A stretch of 64,000 bases of DNA from Paracoccus maritimus (GCF_025195095.1 NZ_JANAVZ010000001.1:62001-126000); one strand, 5' to 3'. Positions 18,484 through 28,227 are shown, numbered from the stretch's first letter. Numbers and translations are program-made. Notes: generated by a model from the letters alone, not told the origin.

Positions 18484-19539
18484 ATGACTCAGGAATCGGT
18501 ACTCTCAGAACTGAACGACCGCTCCCGCGAGGTGTTTCGCCGGGTGGTCGAGACTTATCTGGAAACCGGCGAGCCGGTGGGGTCGCGCACGTTGACGCGC
18601 GCGCTGTCCGAAAAGGTCAGCGCTGCGACAATCCGCAATGTCATGCAGGATCTTGAATTCATGGGCCTGCTTGACAGTCCGCATATCTCTGCCGGACGCC
18701 TGCCGTCGCAGCTTGGGTTGCGGCTGTTCGTGGACGGCATGATGGAGGTTGATGCCGTCGCGCCCACGGACCGGGCCGCGATCGATCAGACTCTGGGCAA
18801 CGACGACCCCGATACCGGCCTGTTGCTGGACCGGGTCAGCACGGCGCTGAGTTCGATCACGCGGGGGGCGTCGCTGGTCCTGATGCCGAAACACGAGGCG
18901 CCCATCCGTCATATCGAGTTCGTCAGCCTGGCGACCGATCGCGCGCTTGTGGTGCTGGTCTTCGCCGATGGCCATGTCGAGAACCGCATTTTCACGCCGC
19001 CGCCAGGCCAGACTCCGTCTTCGATGCGCGAGGCTGGGAACTTCCTGAACGCGATGGCCGAAGGGCGGACTCTGGCTGAGCTGCGAACCCATCTGGGCCA
19101 GCAGATCGCGGCCAGGCGGCGCGAACTGGATGTTCTGGCGGCCGAACTGGTGCAATCCGGGCTGGCGCTGTGGGACGGTGAAAATACCGACCCGCGGCTG
19201 ATCGTCCGCGGGCGTGCGAATCTTCTGGACCGTGAAGCCGCCGATCTGGACCGCATCCGGGTGCTGTTCGACGATCTTGAACGCAAGCGCGACATCGTCG
19301 AATTTCTGGAACTGACCGAAAGCGGCGACGGGGTGCGCATTTTCATCGGCTCCGAGAACAAGCTTTTTTCGCTTTCGGGTTCCGCTTTGGTGGTTTCTCC
19401 CTATATGAATGCCGACCGGAAGATTGTAGGCGCGGTGGGCGTCATCGGGCCGACGCGGCTGAACTATGGCCGTATTGTTCCGATCGTGGATTACACGGCG
19501 CAGCTGGTGGGACGTGTCTTGTCCGGCCGGAAAGGATGA
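18484..19539 (+). CDS. hrcA: Heat-inducible transcription repressor HrcA
   Basis: 351 residues. The N-terminal winged helix includes YLETGEPVGSRTL and SAATIRNVMQDLEFMGLL; the remaining GAF-like domain ends in GPTRLNYGRIVPIVDY. HrcA represses groESL or dnaK operons through CIRCE elements. No CIRCE inverted repeat was found in the 72 bases upstream, so its targets must be elsewhere. It overlaps grpE (ATGA), the common hrcA-grpE pairing without dnaKJ. Confidence 0.95.
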   Translation: MTQESVLSELNDRSREVFRRVVETYLETGEPVGSRTLTRALSEKVSAATIRNVMQDLEFMGLLDSPHISAGRLPSQLGLRLFVDGMMEVDAVAPTDRAAIDQTLGNDDPDTGLLLDRVSTALSSITRGASLVLMPKHEAPIRHIEFVSLATDRALVVLVFADGHVENRIFTPPPGQTPSSMREAGNFLNAMAEGRTLAELRTHLGQQIAARRRELDVLAAELVQSGLALWDGENTDPRLIVRGRANLLDREAADLDRIRVLFDDLERKRDIVEFLELTESGDGVRIFIGSENKLFSLSGSALVVSPYMNADRKIVGAVGVIGPTRLNYGRIVPIVDYTAQLVGRVLSGRKG

Positions 19540-20078
19540 GTTTGAGGATGACCGAGCAGAACGAACAGCCAAACGACGACATCATGGACGATCCGTTGGC
19601 CGATCCGTCCCACGATATCACGCGCCTGACGGCCGAACGCGACGAGTTCCGCGACAAGTGGATGCGCGCGCTGGCGGATGCAGAGAACTCGCGCAAGCGT
19701 GCCGACCGGGAACGCCGGGACGCAGAACAATATGGCGGGTCGCGACTCGCCCGCGACCTTTTGCCGGTGCATGACGCGCTGACGCGCGCGCTTGATGCTG
19801 CGAGCGATGAACAGCGTGCCGCAGCCTCGGCATTGATCGAAGGTGTCGAGCTGACCTTGCGGGAATTGTCCAACGTTTTCGCAAAGCACGGTATCACCGT
19901 GATCACCCCCAAGACCGGCGATCGGTTCGATCCGACCTGGCACGAAGCCATGTTCGAGGCTGCGCTGCCCGGAACCACCGCTGGCGAGATCATTCAGGTC
20001 ATGGAAGACGGCTTCGCACTGCATGACCGTCTGCTGCGGCCCGCCAAGGTCGGCGTCAGTTCTACCCCGGCCAGCTGA
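19536..20078 (+). CDS. grpE: Nucleotide exchange factor GrpE
   Basis: 180 residues (an ATG four codons in, at 19548, is an alternative start). An acidic disordered N-terminus is followed by the long coiled coil ([20 protein letters not shown]) and the C-terminal beta domain ([22 protein letters not shown], read in two pieces), all typical of GrpE. It releases ADP from DnaK. dnaK and dnaJ are not in this window. Confidence 0.95.
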   Translation: MSLRMTEQNEQPNDDIMDDPLADPSHDITRLTAERDEFRDKWMRALADAENSRKRADRERRDAEQYGGSRLARDLLPVHDALTRALDAASDEQRAAASALIEGVELTLRELSNVFAKHGITVITPKTGDRFDPTWHEAMFEAALPGTTAGEIIQVMEDGFALHDRLLRPAKVGVSSTPAS

Positions 20079-20087
20079 TCGGGTCTA

Positions 20088-20106
20088 CGGGGTGCGTTGC
20101 GCCCCG
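20088..20106 (+). terminator. Hairpin just after grpE (possible terminator)
   Basis: CGGGGTGC and GCGCCCCG form an eight-pair stem (one G-U) around a GTT loop ten bases after the grpE stop. No U-run follows, so it may be a weak or Rho-assisted terminator separating hrcA-grpE from the C1 genes. Confidence 0.4.
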
Positions 20107-20190
20107 GTGCTACAACCTTCCTCCGACTTGCCGATCGTTCCCGTCCGCGCGACCCTTGGAAGGACTTTCGGTCAATCGGAGGAGGGGACC

Positions 20191-20775
20191 ATGGCCAACA
20201 CAGATGGGGTGAAGATTCACCCCGCCGTGGATCACGGCATCAAGCCGGGCGATCCGTCTTTTGCGGGCGGGGTGCTGACGTGTCACTGCGCCACGAACCC
20301 TGTAAAGGTCCGCGTCGGCGGGCAGACCGCCCATAACCACGTCTGCGGCTGCACGAAGTGTTGGAAGCCGGACGGCGCGGTCTTCAGTCAGGTCGCCGTG
20401 GTATCGCGCGACGCGATCGAGGTGCTGGAGAACGGCGACAAGCTGGAAATCGTCAACGCCGATGCACCGATTCAGCGCCACCGCTGCAAGGAATGCGGTG
20501 TTCACATGTATGGCCGGATCGAAAACAAGGATCATCCGTTCTACGGGCTGGATTTCGTCCACACCGAACTGTCCGACGAAAACGGCTGGTCGGCGCCGGA
20601 ATTCGCAGCGTTCGTAAGCTCGACCATCGAATCCGGCGTCGATCCGTCGCGGATGGATGGCATCAGGTCGCGTCTGCGCGAACTGGGGCTTGAACCTTAT
20701 GATGCCTTGTCGCCACCGTTGATGGATGCGATCGCGACTCACATCGCCAAGCGGTCCGGTGCCTTGCCCGCTTGA
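20191..20775 (+). CDS. gfa: S-(hydroxymethyl)glutathione synthase (formaldehyde-activating enzyme)
   Basis: 194 residues from the ATG at 20191, preceded by GGAGGAGGGG; the open frame extends upstream without similarity. Gfa-family zinc ligands are visible: CHC in [10 protein letters not shown], then CGCTKCW, and CKECG near residue 100. The enzyme promotes condensation of formaldehyde with glutathione, first described in Paracoccus denitrificans. It opens a plus-strand formaldehyde-oxidation run with frmA and S-formylglutathione hydrolase. A strong hairpin separates it from frmA. Confidence 0.93.
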   Translation: MANTDGVKIHPAVDHGIKPGDPSFAGGVLTCHCATNPVKVRVGGQTAHNHVCGCTKCWKPDGAVFSQVAVVSRDAIEVLENGDKLEIVNADAPIQRHRCKECGVHMYGRIENKDHPFYGLDFVHTELSDENGWSAPEFAAFVSSTIESGVDPSRMDGIRSRLRELGLEPYDALSPPLMDAIATHIAKRSGALPA

Positions 20776-20807
20776 CGCGGACAGGGACGGAATTCACAGA
20801 AATCCCC

Positions 20808-20832
20808 AGGGGGCCGCGGAAACCGGCCCCCT
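20808..20832 (+). repeat. Stable hairpin between gfa and frmA
   Basis: AGGGGGCCG (20808-20816) pairs perfectly with CGGCCCCCT (20824-20832) around a seven-base loop. No U-run follows. It may protect transcript ends or partially terminate transcription. Confidence 0.6.
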
Positions 20833-20875
20833 CGGCCATGACAGCAAGCCCGATCGGAACGATAGGAGAGTAACG

Positions 20876-22006
<1,131 letters not shown>

Positions 22007-22032
22007 TCCTTCATCGCTGCTTAGGTAAAGAT

Positions 22033-22057
22033 ACGGCGGGGCCACTGGTCCCGCCGT
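22033..22057 (+). repeat. Stable hairpin between frmA and the clpP-like gene
   Basis: ACGGCGGGGCC (22033-22043) pairs with GGTCCCGCCGT (22047-22057), eleven pairs with one G-U and a three-base loop, 26 bases after frmA. There is no following U-run. Confidence 0.6.
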
Positions 22058-22085
22058 CGCCATGAGAACAACAAGGAGCAGGCAG

Positions 22086-22721
22086 ATGCGCCATCAGTGG
22101 CTGGACGACGATGATGACGATGATGACGACGACCACCCGCAGAAGGGCGACAAGGATGGCGGTCTGGGCCTTCCCGAGGGCGACCGGATCGGAAAGCTGT
22201 ATTTCAAGTCGCGGACGGTGATCGTTGCCGGTCCCATCAACGACAAGCTGGCACAGCGGACCGTCGCACATCTTCTTGCCCTGGCCGAAGACAGCGACGC
22301 GCCGATCAACATGCTGATCTCGTCGCCGGGCGGGCATGTCGAATCCGGTGACATGATCCATGACGTGATCAAGTTCATCCGCCCGACGGTGCGCACGATC
22401 GGGTCGGGCTGGGTCGCCTCTGCTGGCGCGCTGATCTTCGTCGGTGCGGACAGGGAAAACCGATACTGCCTGCCCAACACCCGCTTCCTGATCCACCAGC
22501 CCTCGGGCGGGATCGGCGGCACCTCGTCCGACATGATGATTCAGGCCGAACAGGTCCGGTTGATGCGCGACCGCCTGAACCACATCTTCGCCGACGCGAC
22601 GGGTCAGCCGATTGAGCGGATCGAGAAGGACACCCATCGCGACTTCTGGCTGAACACCCAAGAGGCGCTGGATTATGGCCTTCTGGGACGCGTCATCCGT
22701 AGCGTGGATGAACTGAAATGA
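22086..22721 (+). CDS. ClpP-like serine protease with an Asp-rich N-terminus
   Basis: 211 residues from the ATG at 22086, after AAGGAG. Residues 7-16 are ten consecutive Asp, encoded by mixed GAC/GAT codons, so this is not a simple trinucleotide repeat. The rest is a ClpP fold: SSPGGHVESGD, the nucleophile in GWVASAGALIF, the His in FLIHQPSGG, and an Asp in KDTHRDFW. All three triad residues appear intact. Canonical ClpP lacks the acidic head, so this is a paralogue; no clpX or clpA is nearby. It shares a transcript-like run with the formaldehyde genes and overlaps the GNAT gene by four bases. Its substrate is unknown. Confidence 0.88.
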   Translation: MRHQWLDDDDDDDDDDHPQKGDKDGGLGLPEGDRIGKLYFKSRTVIVAGPINDKLAQRTVAHLLALAEDSDAPINMLISSPGGHVESGDMIHDVIKFIRPTVRTIGSGWVASAGALIFVGADRENRYCLPNTRFLIHQPSGGIGGTSSDMMIQAEQVRLMRDRLNHIFADATGQPIERIEKDTHRDFWLNTQEALDYGLLGRVIRSVDELK

Positions 22722-23236
22722 GTGACGGCGGGGTGAAGATCCGCCCCGCCGGCCCGGCAGATCACGATGCGATCTGGGCGATCCTTCGGCCAGTCTATCG
22801 CGCGGGCGAAACCTACTGCATCCCGCGCGACATCACCCGTGACGAGGCGCTGGCAGACTGGTTCGCGCAGCCCTTCACCGTCTTCGTGGCCGAGATCCAG
22901 GGTCGTGTCGTGGGCACCAGCCATGCCGGCGCCAATCGGCCGGGCGGCGGATCGCATGTCGCCAACGCCTCGTTTGCGACCGATCCGGCGGCGCGGGGCA
23001 GGGGCGTCGCCCTTGCCTTGGTTCGACACGCCAAGACCTGGGCGACGGGCATGGGGTTCCGGGCGATGCAGTTCAACTTTGTCGTTTCGACCAACGCCGA
23101 TGCCGTCCATTTGTGGCAGAAGGTCGGTTTCGAGGTTGTCGGTCGGCTGCCCGGCGCGTTTCTTCATCCGCGACATGGGCCGGTAGATGCGCTGGTCATG
23201 TTCCACGTTCTGACAGGAGAGAGCCATGAGCCTTGA
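22718..23236 (+). CDS. GNAT-family N-acetyltransferase
   Basis: 172 residues. The acetyl-CoA loop region is visible as FATDPAARGRGVALALVRHA (motif A RGRGVA), followed by GFRAMQFNFVVSTNADAVHL and LWQKVGFEVVGRLPGAF at the C-terminus. The substrate cannot be told. It overlaps the ClpP-like gene (ATGA) and runs 11 bases into the S-formylglutathione hydrolase gene, so all three are probably translated together. Its place among formaldehyde genes may mean detoxification of a related adduct, but this is only inference. Confidence 0.88.
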   Translation: MSDGGVKIRPAGPADHDAIWAILRPVYRAGETYCIPRDITRDEALADWFAQPFTVFVAEIQGRVVGTSHAGANRPGGGSHVANASFATDPAARGRGVALALVRHAKTWATGMGFRAMQFNFVVSTNADAVHLWQKVGFEVVGRLPGAFLHPRHGPVDALVMFHVLTGESHEP

Positions 23237-24059
23237 GACCGTATCCGAAAACCGCAGCTTTGGAGGCACGCAGGGCGTTTACAAGCATCGCTCGCAGGCC
23301 ACGGGGACCGACATGACCTTCGGGCTTTTCCTGCCCGAGGCCGCCCAGTACGGGCGCGTGCCCGTGCTGTGGTATCTGTCCGGCCTGACCTGCACCCATG
23401 AGAATGCGATGACTAAGGCCGCCGCCCAGCAATGGTGCGACGAGGCCGGCATTGCCATCTGTTTCCCCGACACCTCGCCGCGCGGCGAAGACGTGGCCGA
23501 CGACGACGCCTATGATCTGGGCAAGGGCGCGGGATTCTATGTCAACGCCACGCAGGATCCGTGGAAGCCGCATTTCCAGATGTGGCATTACGTCGTCCAC
23601 GAACTGCCCGAACTGGTCGGTGACAATTTCGCGGTCGACCGCGACGCCATGGGGATCACCGGGCATTCGATGGGCGGGCACGGCGCGCTGACCATCGCGA
23701 TGACACATCCCGACCGCTATCGTTCGGTCTCGGCCTTCGCGCCCATCGCGAATCCGACGGAATCCGACTGGGGGCGCAAGCAGCTTTCGGCGTATCTCGG
23801 CGACGACAAGGCGGCTTGGCGCAACCACGATTCGACGCTGCTGATGTCGGAACGGGGCTATCCCGGCGAGGTGCTTATAGATCAGGGCAGCAGCGACCAG
23901 TTCCTGGATCTTCTCAAGCCCGAGGCGCTTGCCCATTCGATGATGGCGCGCCGCCAACCCGGACAGTTCCGCATGCAACCGGGCTATGATCACAGCTATT
24001 TCTTCGTGCAAAGTTTCATGCCCGACCACGTCATGTGGCATGCCGAACGGCTGATCTAG
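23226..24059 (+). CDS. fghA: S-formylglutathione hydrolase
   Basis: 277 residues, the family length. The nucleophile elbow GHSMGGHGAL, the oxyanion segment WYLSGLTCTHENAM and the C-terminal His in YDHSYFF mark an esterase D-type S-formylglutathione hydrolase (frmB homologue). It splits S-formylglutathione to formate and glutathione, completing the Gfa-FrmA-FGH pathway. A good ribosome site (CAGGAGAGAG) precedes the ATG. The xoxF gene follows after a 167-base gap with regulatory-looking structure. Confidence 0.95.
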   Translation: MSLETVSENRSFGGTQGVYKHRSQATGTDMTFGLFLPEAAQYGRVPVLWYLSGLTCTHENAMTKAAAQQWCDEAGIAICFPDTSPRGEDVADDDAYDLGKGAGFYVNATQDPWKPHFQMWHYVVHELPELVGDNFAVDRDAMGITGHSMGGHGALTIAMTHPDRYRSVSAFAPIANPTESDWGRKQLSAYLGDDKAAWRNHDSTLLMSERGYPGEVLIDQGSSDQFLDLLKPEALAHSMMARRQPGQFRMQPGYDHSYFFVQSFMPDHVMWHAERLI

Positions 24060-24089
24060 ACCACTTGCCGAAAGTTCCCGGAATCCTTG

Positions 24090-24120
24090 CCATTTGACCC
24101 CATACTTTAGGGTTAAATGG
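24090..24120. promoter_or_regulatory. Inverted repeat upstream of xoxF (operator or terminator of the fghA run)
   Basis: CCATTTGACCC (24090-24100) faces GGGTTAAATGG (24110-24120), 11 paired positions with one G-T, around a nine-base AT-rich centre. It starts 31 bases after fghA and ends about 107 bases before the xoxF ATG. There is no U-run, so an operator for a regulator of the xox genes is an alternative to a terminator. A TTGACC (24133) lies just downstream and could be a -35 element. Confidence 0.5.
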
Positions 24121-24174
24121 CCAAGGGGCCGATTGACCCACGGCGGCGCTCATCCAAGACTGATCTCATGGACA

Positions 24175-24198
24175 GCTGCGGGAGGAGGAAACCGCAGC
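24175..24198 (+). promoter_or_regulatory. 5' leader hairpin with a ribosome-site-like loop before xoxF
   Basis: GCTGCGG (24175-24181) pairs perfectly with CCGCAGC (24192-24198) and displays GAGGAGGAAA in the loop, a near-ideal Shine-Dalgarno sequence. Three bases after the hairpin is the ATG of a short upstream ORF. Confidence 0.5.
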
Positions 24199-24200
24199 GC

Positions 24201-24230
24201 ATGAGCCAATGGCGGAGGAGCACTTCATGA
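24201..24230 (+). CDS. Candidate nine-codon upstream ORF coupled to xoxF
   Basis: ATG at 24201 opens a reading frame encoding MSQWRRSTS, with adjacent CGG and AGG arginine codons. Its TGA (24228-24230) overlaps the xoxF ATG (24227-24229) as ATGA. The hairpin-loop GGAGGAGG upstream is suitably placed as its ribosome site, while xoxF itself has a second site, GGAGGAG, inside the short ORF. This could couple or attenuate xoxF translation. There is no evidence of expression, and chance remains possible for so short a frame. Confidence 0.3.
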   Translation: MSQWRRSTS

Positions 24231-26080
24231 AACATCTGCTGAACAGCGCGGCCGTCGCGCTGCTTCTGACCGGTACGGCCTACGCGAACGAAAGCGTCAT
24301 GACCGAGATCGGCAAGCCCGAACAATGGGCGATCCAGACTGGGGACTATGCCAACACGCGCTATTCCAAGCTGGATCAGATCAACAAGGAGAATGTCGGC
24401 GATCTTCGTGTCGCATGGACGTTCTCGACCGGTGTGCTGCGCGGCCACGAAGGCAGCCCGCTGGTGATCGGCGACGTGATGTATGTGCACACGCCGTTCC
24501 CCAACAACATCTTCGCGCTGGACCTGGCCAATGACGGCAAGATCCTGTGGCGCTATGAGCCGCAGCAGGATCCCGAGGTGATCGCGGTCATGTGCTGTGA
24601 CACGGTCTATCGCGGCGTCGCCTATGCCGATGGCATGATCCTGACGCACCAGGCCGACACCACGCTGGTCGCGCTGGATGCCAAGACCGGCGAAGAGAAA
24701 TGGAAGGTCAAGACCGGCGATCCCGCCATCGGCGAGACCAACACCGCCACTGTGCTGCCGGTGAAGGACAAGGTGATCGTCGGGGTTTCCGGCGGTGAAT
24801 ACGGCGTTCGTGGCCGCGTCACGGCCTATAACCTGTCCGACGGGTCCGAGGCATGGAAAGCCTATTCGACCGGCCCGGACGAGGAAATGCTGGTCGATCC
24901 CGAAAACACCATGCATCTGGGCAAGCCCATCGGCGCCGACAGCAGCCTGAACAGCTGGGAAGGCGACCAGTGGAAGATCGGTGGCGGCACCACCTGGGGC
25001 TGGTATTCCTATGATCCGGAACTGAACCTGATCTATTACGGCACCGGCAACCCCTCGACCTGGAACCCGTCGCAGCGTCCCGGCGACAACAAATGGTCGA
25101 TGACCATCATGGCCCGCGACGCCGATACCGGCATGGCCAAGTGGTTCTACCAGATGACGCCCCATGACGAATGGGACTTTGACGGCGTGAACGAGATGAT
25201 CCTGACCGATCAGGAAATCGACGGCACTCCGCGCAAGCTGCTGACCCATTTCGACCGTAACGGCCTAGGCTATACCCTGGACCGCGAAACCGGCGAGCTG
25301 CTGGTGGCCGAGAAGTACGATCCGGCGGTGAACTGGACCACCGGTGTCGATATGGACCCGAACTCTGACACCTATGGCCGCCCGGCCGTGGTCGCCGAAT
25401 ATTCGACCGCACAGAATGGCGAAGACACCAACACGACGGGCATCTGCCCCGCCGCGCTGGGGTCCAAGGACCAGCAACCGGCGGCCTATTCGCCGGATAC
25501 CCAACTGTTCTATGTGCCGACCAACCATGTTTGCATGGACTATGAACCGTTCCGCGTGGCCTACACGGCAGGTCAGCCCTATGTCGGTGCGACGCTGTCG
25601 ATGTATCCTGCACCCGACAGCCATGGCGGCATGGGCAACTTCATTGCCTGGGACAACGTCAACGGCGAAATCAAGTGGTCGCTGCCCGAACAGTTCTCGG
25701 TCTGGTCCGGCGCGCTGGCGACGGCTGGCGGCGTGGTGTTCTACGGCACGCTGGAAGGCTATCTGAAGGCGGTTGACGCCGAAACCGGGGACGAGCTGTA
25801 TCGCTTCAAGACCCCGTCCGGCATCATCGGCAACGTGATGACCTACGAGACGAACGGCAAGCAGTATGTCGGGATCTTGTCGGGCGTCGGGGGCTGGGCC
25901 GGGATCGGTCTGGCAGCCGGTCTGACCAACCCGAATGACGGGCTTGGTGCGGTCGGCGGCTATGCGTCCCTGTCGGATTATACCGAACTGGGCGGACAGC
26001 TGACGGTGTTCGAGCTTCCGGGCGACGTTGCAGCCGCCCCGGCCGAGGACGCTGCAGGCGAAGACGCGTCCAGCGGCTAA
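24227..26080 (+). CDS. xoxF: Lanthanide-dependent PQQ methanol dehydrogenase XoxF
   Basis: 617 residues from the ATG at 24227. A signal peptide of about 21 residues targets it to the periplasm. The eight-bladed quinoprotein propeller shows the adjacent-cysteine disulfide Cys123-Cys124, metal/PQQ residues Glu191 and Asn275, and catalytic Asp317 followed two residues later by Asp319 (DEWDFDG). That second Asp, Ala in calcium-type MxaF, is diagnostic of lanthanide-type XoxF. It oxidises methanol to formaldehyde or formate and passes electrons to XoxG. The C-terminus has an extra Ala/Asp/Glu-rich tail of about 19 residues. The 113-base gap to xoxG holds a strong hairpin. Confidence 0.97.
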   Translation: MKHLLNSAAVALLLTGTAYANESVMTEIGKPEQWAIQTGDYANTRYSKLDQINKENVGDLRVAWTFSTGVLRGHEGSPLVIGDVMYVHTPFPNNIFALDLANDGKILWRYEPQQDPEVIAVMCCDTVYRGVAYADGMILTHQADTTLVALDAKTGEEKWKVKTGDPAIGETNTATVLPVKDKVIVGVSGGEYGVRGRVTAYNLSDGSEAWKAYSTGPDEEMLVDPENTMHLGKPIGADSSLNSWEGDQWKIGGGTTWGWYSYDPELNLIYYGTGNPSTWNPSQRPGDNKWSMTIMARDADTGMAKWFYQMTPHDEWDFDGVNEMILTDQEIDGTPRKLLTHFDRNGLGYTLDRETGELLVAEKYDPAVNWTTGVDMDPNSDTYGRPAVVAEYSTAQNGEDTNTTGICPAALGSKDQQPAAYSPDTQLFYVPTNHVCMDYEPFRVAYTAGQPYVGATLSMYPAPDSHGGMGNFIAWDNVNGEIKWSLPEQFSVWSGALATAGGVVFYGTLEGYLKAVDAETGDELYRFKTPSGIIGNVMTYETNGKQYVGILSGVGGWAGIGLAAGLTNPNDGLGAVGGYASLSDYTELGGQLTVFELPGDVAAAPAEDAAGEDASSG

Positions 26081-26119
26081 TACTTTCGTTCCGTTATCGC
26101 GCAGCATGGCTGTGCAAGG

Positions 26120-26147
26120 ATCACCCCAAGAGTAGTCTTGGGGTGAT
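26120..26147 (+). terminator. Perfect 12-bp hairpin between xoxF and xoxG
   Basis: ATCACCCCAAGA (26120-26131) and TCTTGGGGTGAT (26136-26147) form a perfect stem with a GTAG loop, followed by three further T. The U-run is short, so partial termination or transcript protection is likely, which would lower xoxG relative to xoxF. Confidence 0.75.
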
Positions 26148-26193
26148 TTTACCTGCGGAGGACGGGTAAGTTGGATCTTGGGAGGAAGACAGC

Positions 26194-26874
26194 ATGAAAG
26201 CCATCACCAGCCTTGCGGCGCTGGTCCTGGGGGCGTCTCTGGGCGGTGCAGCCCTTGGACAGACCGCGACGACGGACCAGACACCCCCGGCAGATGCGGG
26301 GGCAGGCGCTGCCGCGGCCGTGTCGGGAAACGCCGCCGCGAATGAACAGTCCGCCGAAGATGGCGCGGACGCCGCAGCGCAGGACGGCGCCGCAACCGAG
26401 ATGGCCGAAGGTCAGACAACCCTTCCGAACGGCACGGATATCACACCCGATTACGAGGAAAATGGCCGCTGGTACACGGCGGACGGCATTCCGACCTACA
26501 AGATCGACGAAGACGGGACCGTCGATTTCGCGACCTTCAACGGATATCGCCGCTATTCGGCCGAATGCCATGTCTGTCACGGACCGGATGGCGAGGGGTC
26601 GACCTACGCGCCGGCCTTGAAGGAATCCGTGCTGCGGATGGATTACTATGACTTCCAGCAGGTCGTCGCCTCCGGCAAGCAACAGGTGAACGCGTCGCAA
26701 AACCAGGTCATGCCGGCTTTTGGCACCAATAAGAATGTGTGGTGCTATATCGACGACATCTACGCCTATCTTCTGGCGCGCGGGACCGATGCGCTGCCGC
26801 GCGGCCGTCCGGCCAAGAAGGGTCCGAAGACCGATGCGTTCGCAGAGCAGGAAGATTCCTGTATGTCGATGTGA
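26194..26874 (+). CDS. xoxG: Cytochrome c electron acceptor of XoxF (XoxG)
   Basis: 226 residues with a signal peptide ending near LGQ. A low-complexity Ala/Glu/Asp-rich linker occupies about residues 23-75. The single c-type heme site is CHVCH (125-129), with Met173 in MPAFG as the probable axial ligand. The cytochrome cL family is a dedicated acceptor for PQQ methanol dehydrogenases, and this copy directly follows xoxF (Paracoccus cycB position). The C-terminal part (YIDDIYAYLLARGTDAL) is typical of the family. xoxJ follows after four bases. Confidence 0.93.
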   Translation: MKAITSLAALVLGASLGGAALGQTATTDQTPPADAGAGAAAAVSGNAAANEQSAEDGADAAAQDGAATEMAEGQTTLPNGTDITPDYEENGRWYTADGIPTYKIDEDGTVDFATFNGYRRYSAECHVCHGPDGEGSTYAPALKESVLRMDYYDFQQVVASGKQQVNASQNQVMPAFGTNKNVWCYIDDIYAYLLARGTDALPRGRPAKKGPKTDAFAEQEDSCMSM

Positions 26875-26878
26875 TGTA

Positions 26879-27691
26879 ATGCGAGGACTAATCCTGACAG
26901 TCATGATGGCAACTTGTGCGGCGGGTTCGGCTGTCGCGCAGGTCGCCGACCTGCGTTCGACAACGCAATTCAGGGTCTGCGCCGATCCGGCCAACGCGCC
27001 GATGTCCACGCGCGACGGGACGGGGTTCGAGAACAAGCTGGCCGAAAGGTTCGGCGAGTGGCTGGACCTGCCTGTGACCTATAGCTGGTTTCCCTCTGGC
27101 ATGGGTTTCATCACCCGGACGTTGCGCGCAGGGACCTGCGATGTGGTGATGGGTTATGCTCAGGGCGACGAACTGGTGCAGAACACCAATCATTACTACA
27201 CCTCGATCTTCGGCATCGTGACCCGCAAGGACAGCCCGCTTGCGTCGGTGGACCATATTGGCGATCCGGCGCTGAAGGATCACCCGATTGGCGTGATCGC
27301 GGGCAGCCCGCCTGCCACGATCATGGCGCGTGCGGGACTGGCCAAGGACATGCGCGGCGCGGACCTGTTCGTGGACCGGCGTGTGAAGGACCCGATTGGC
27401 GGGCTGATCGACGGCGTGCGCGATGGATCGCTGGATGCTGCCGTGTTGTGGGGCCCTCTGGCGGGACCGCGGATCAAGGATGACCCGGATCTGCAGTTCA
27501 CACCGCTTTTGAAGGAAACTGCCGGGCCAAAGATGTTCTATCGCATCACCATGGGCGTTCGCCTGGGCGAGCAGGAATGGAAACGGCAGCTGAACAGCCT
27601 CATTCGTCGCCATCAGGACGACATCAACCAGACCCTGCGCGAGGCGGGGGTGCCTCTGGTCGATGACTATGGCAAGGCGATACTGGAATGA
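26879..27691 (+). CDS. xoxJ: Periplasmic XoxJ, solute-binding-like protein of the methanol dehydrogenase system
   Basis: 270 residues with a signal peptide (cleavage near AVAQ). It has the periplasmic binding protein type 2 fold: FRVCADPANAPMSTRDG, GFENKLAERFGEWL and GTCDVVMGYAQGDELV. This is the MxaJ/XoxJ family. XoxJ binds partially folded XoxF in Methylobacterium and is thought to help activate it; transport is not its main role. The order xoxF-xoxG-xoxJ is conserved. It overlaps the next gene by four bases. Confidence 0.92.
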   Translation: MRGLILTVMMATCAAGSAVAQVADLRSTTQFRVCADPANAPMSTRDGTGFENKLAERFGEWLDLPVTYSWFPSGMGFITRTLRAGTCDVVMGYAQGDELVQNTNHYYTSIFGIVTRKDSPLASVDHIGDPALKDHPIGVIAGSPPATIMARAGLAKDMRGADLFVDRRVKDPIGGLIDGVRDGSLDAAVLWGPLAGPRIKDDPDLQFTPLLKETAGPKMFYRITMGVRLGEQEWKRQLNSLIRRHQDDINQTLREAGVPLVDDYGKAILE

Positions 27692-28227
27692 ACCGGATCG
27701 CGGCTGCCCTGGTTCTGGTGGCCGCGATGTCGGGACGGGCCTTGGCGCAAGTGCCCGAACCGCAGGAATATCGGGGCGAGCCCTATAACGCGCCCGTCCC
27801 CGCAACGTTGTCCGGCGCAGAGGTCATCGACGCCGAACGCGCGGTTGAATTGCATGCCGACGGGGTCGCCTTCGTCGATGTGTATCCCCGGACCACGAAG
27901 CCCGCGGGCCTGCCCGAAGGAACGATCTGGCGCGAACCCCGACACAAGACGATCCCCGCAGCGATCTGGCTGTGGGACACTGGCTATCAACGATTGTCCG
28001 CAGACGAGGAGGCGCGGCTGCGCGATGGGCTGCACGACGCGACGTCGGGCGATCCTGCTGCGCCTGTGGTAATCTTCTGCCGCGCCGATTGCTGGATGAG
28101 CTGGAATGCCGCGCGCCGTGCGGTCGCCATGGGCTATACCGGCGTGAAGTGGTTTCCGGGCGGCACCGACGAATGGCAGGATGCGCTTGGGTCCGATCTG
28201 GTCACTGCGGAACCTGTCGCCCCGTGA
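27688..28227 (+). CDS. PQQ-dependent catabolism-associated CXXCW-motif protein
   Basis: 179 residues with a signal peptide (cleavage near ALAQ) and a rhodanese-like fold. The hallmark FCRADCWMSW (CxxCW) takes the place of the rhodanese active-site loop. Proteins of this family are found only with PQQ alcohol dehydrogenase clusters, and their reaction is unknown; a thiol-redox or sulfur role, perhaps for the XoxF disulfide or cytochrome maturation, is inference. The end overlaps the convergent beta-propeller gene by 26 bases. Confidence 0.9.
   Translation: MNRIAAALVLVAAMSGRALAQVPEPQEYRGEPYNAPVPATLSGAEVIDAERAVELHADGVAFVDVYPRTTKPAGLPEGTIWREPRHKTIPAAIWLWDTGYQRLSADEEARLRDGLHDATSGDPAAPVVIFCRADCWMSWNAARRAVAMGYTGVKWFPGGTDEWQDALGSDLVTAEPVAP

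Noticed and set aside
22104..22133. Trinucleotide repeat in the Asp run of the ClpP-like gene
   Set aside because: GAC and GAT codons are mixed irregularly, so it is a protein-level run, not a simple DNA repeat.
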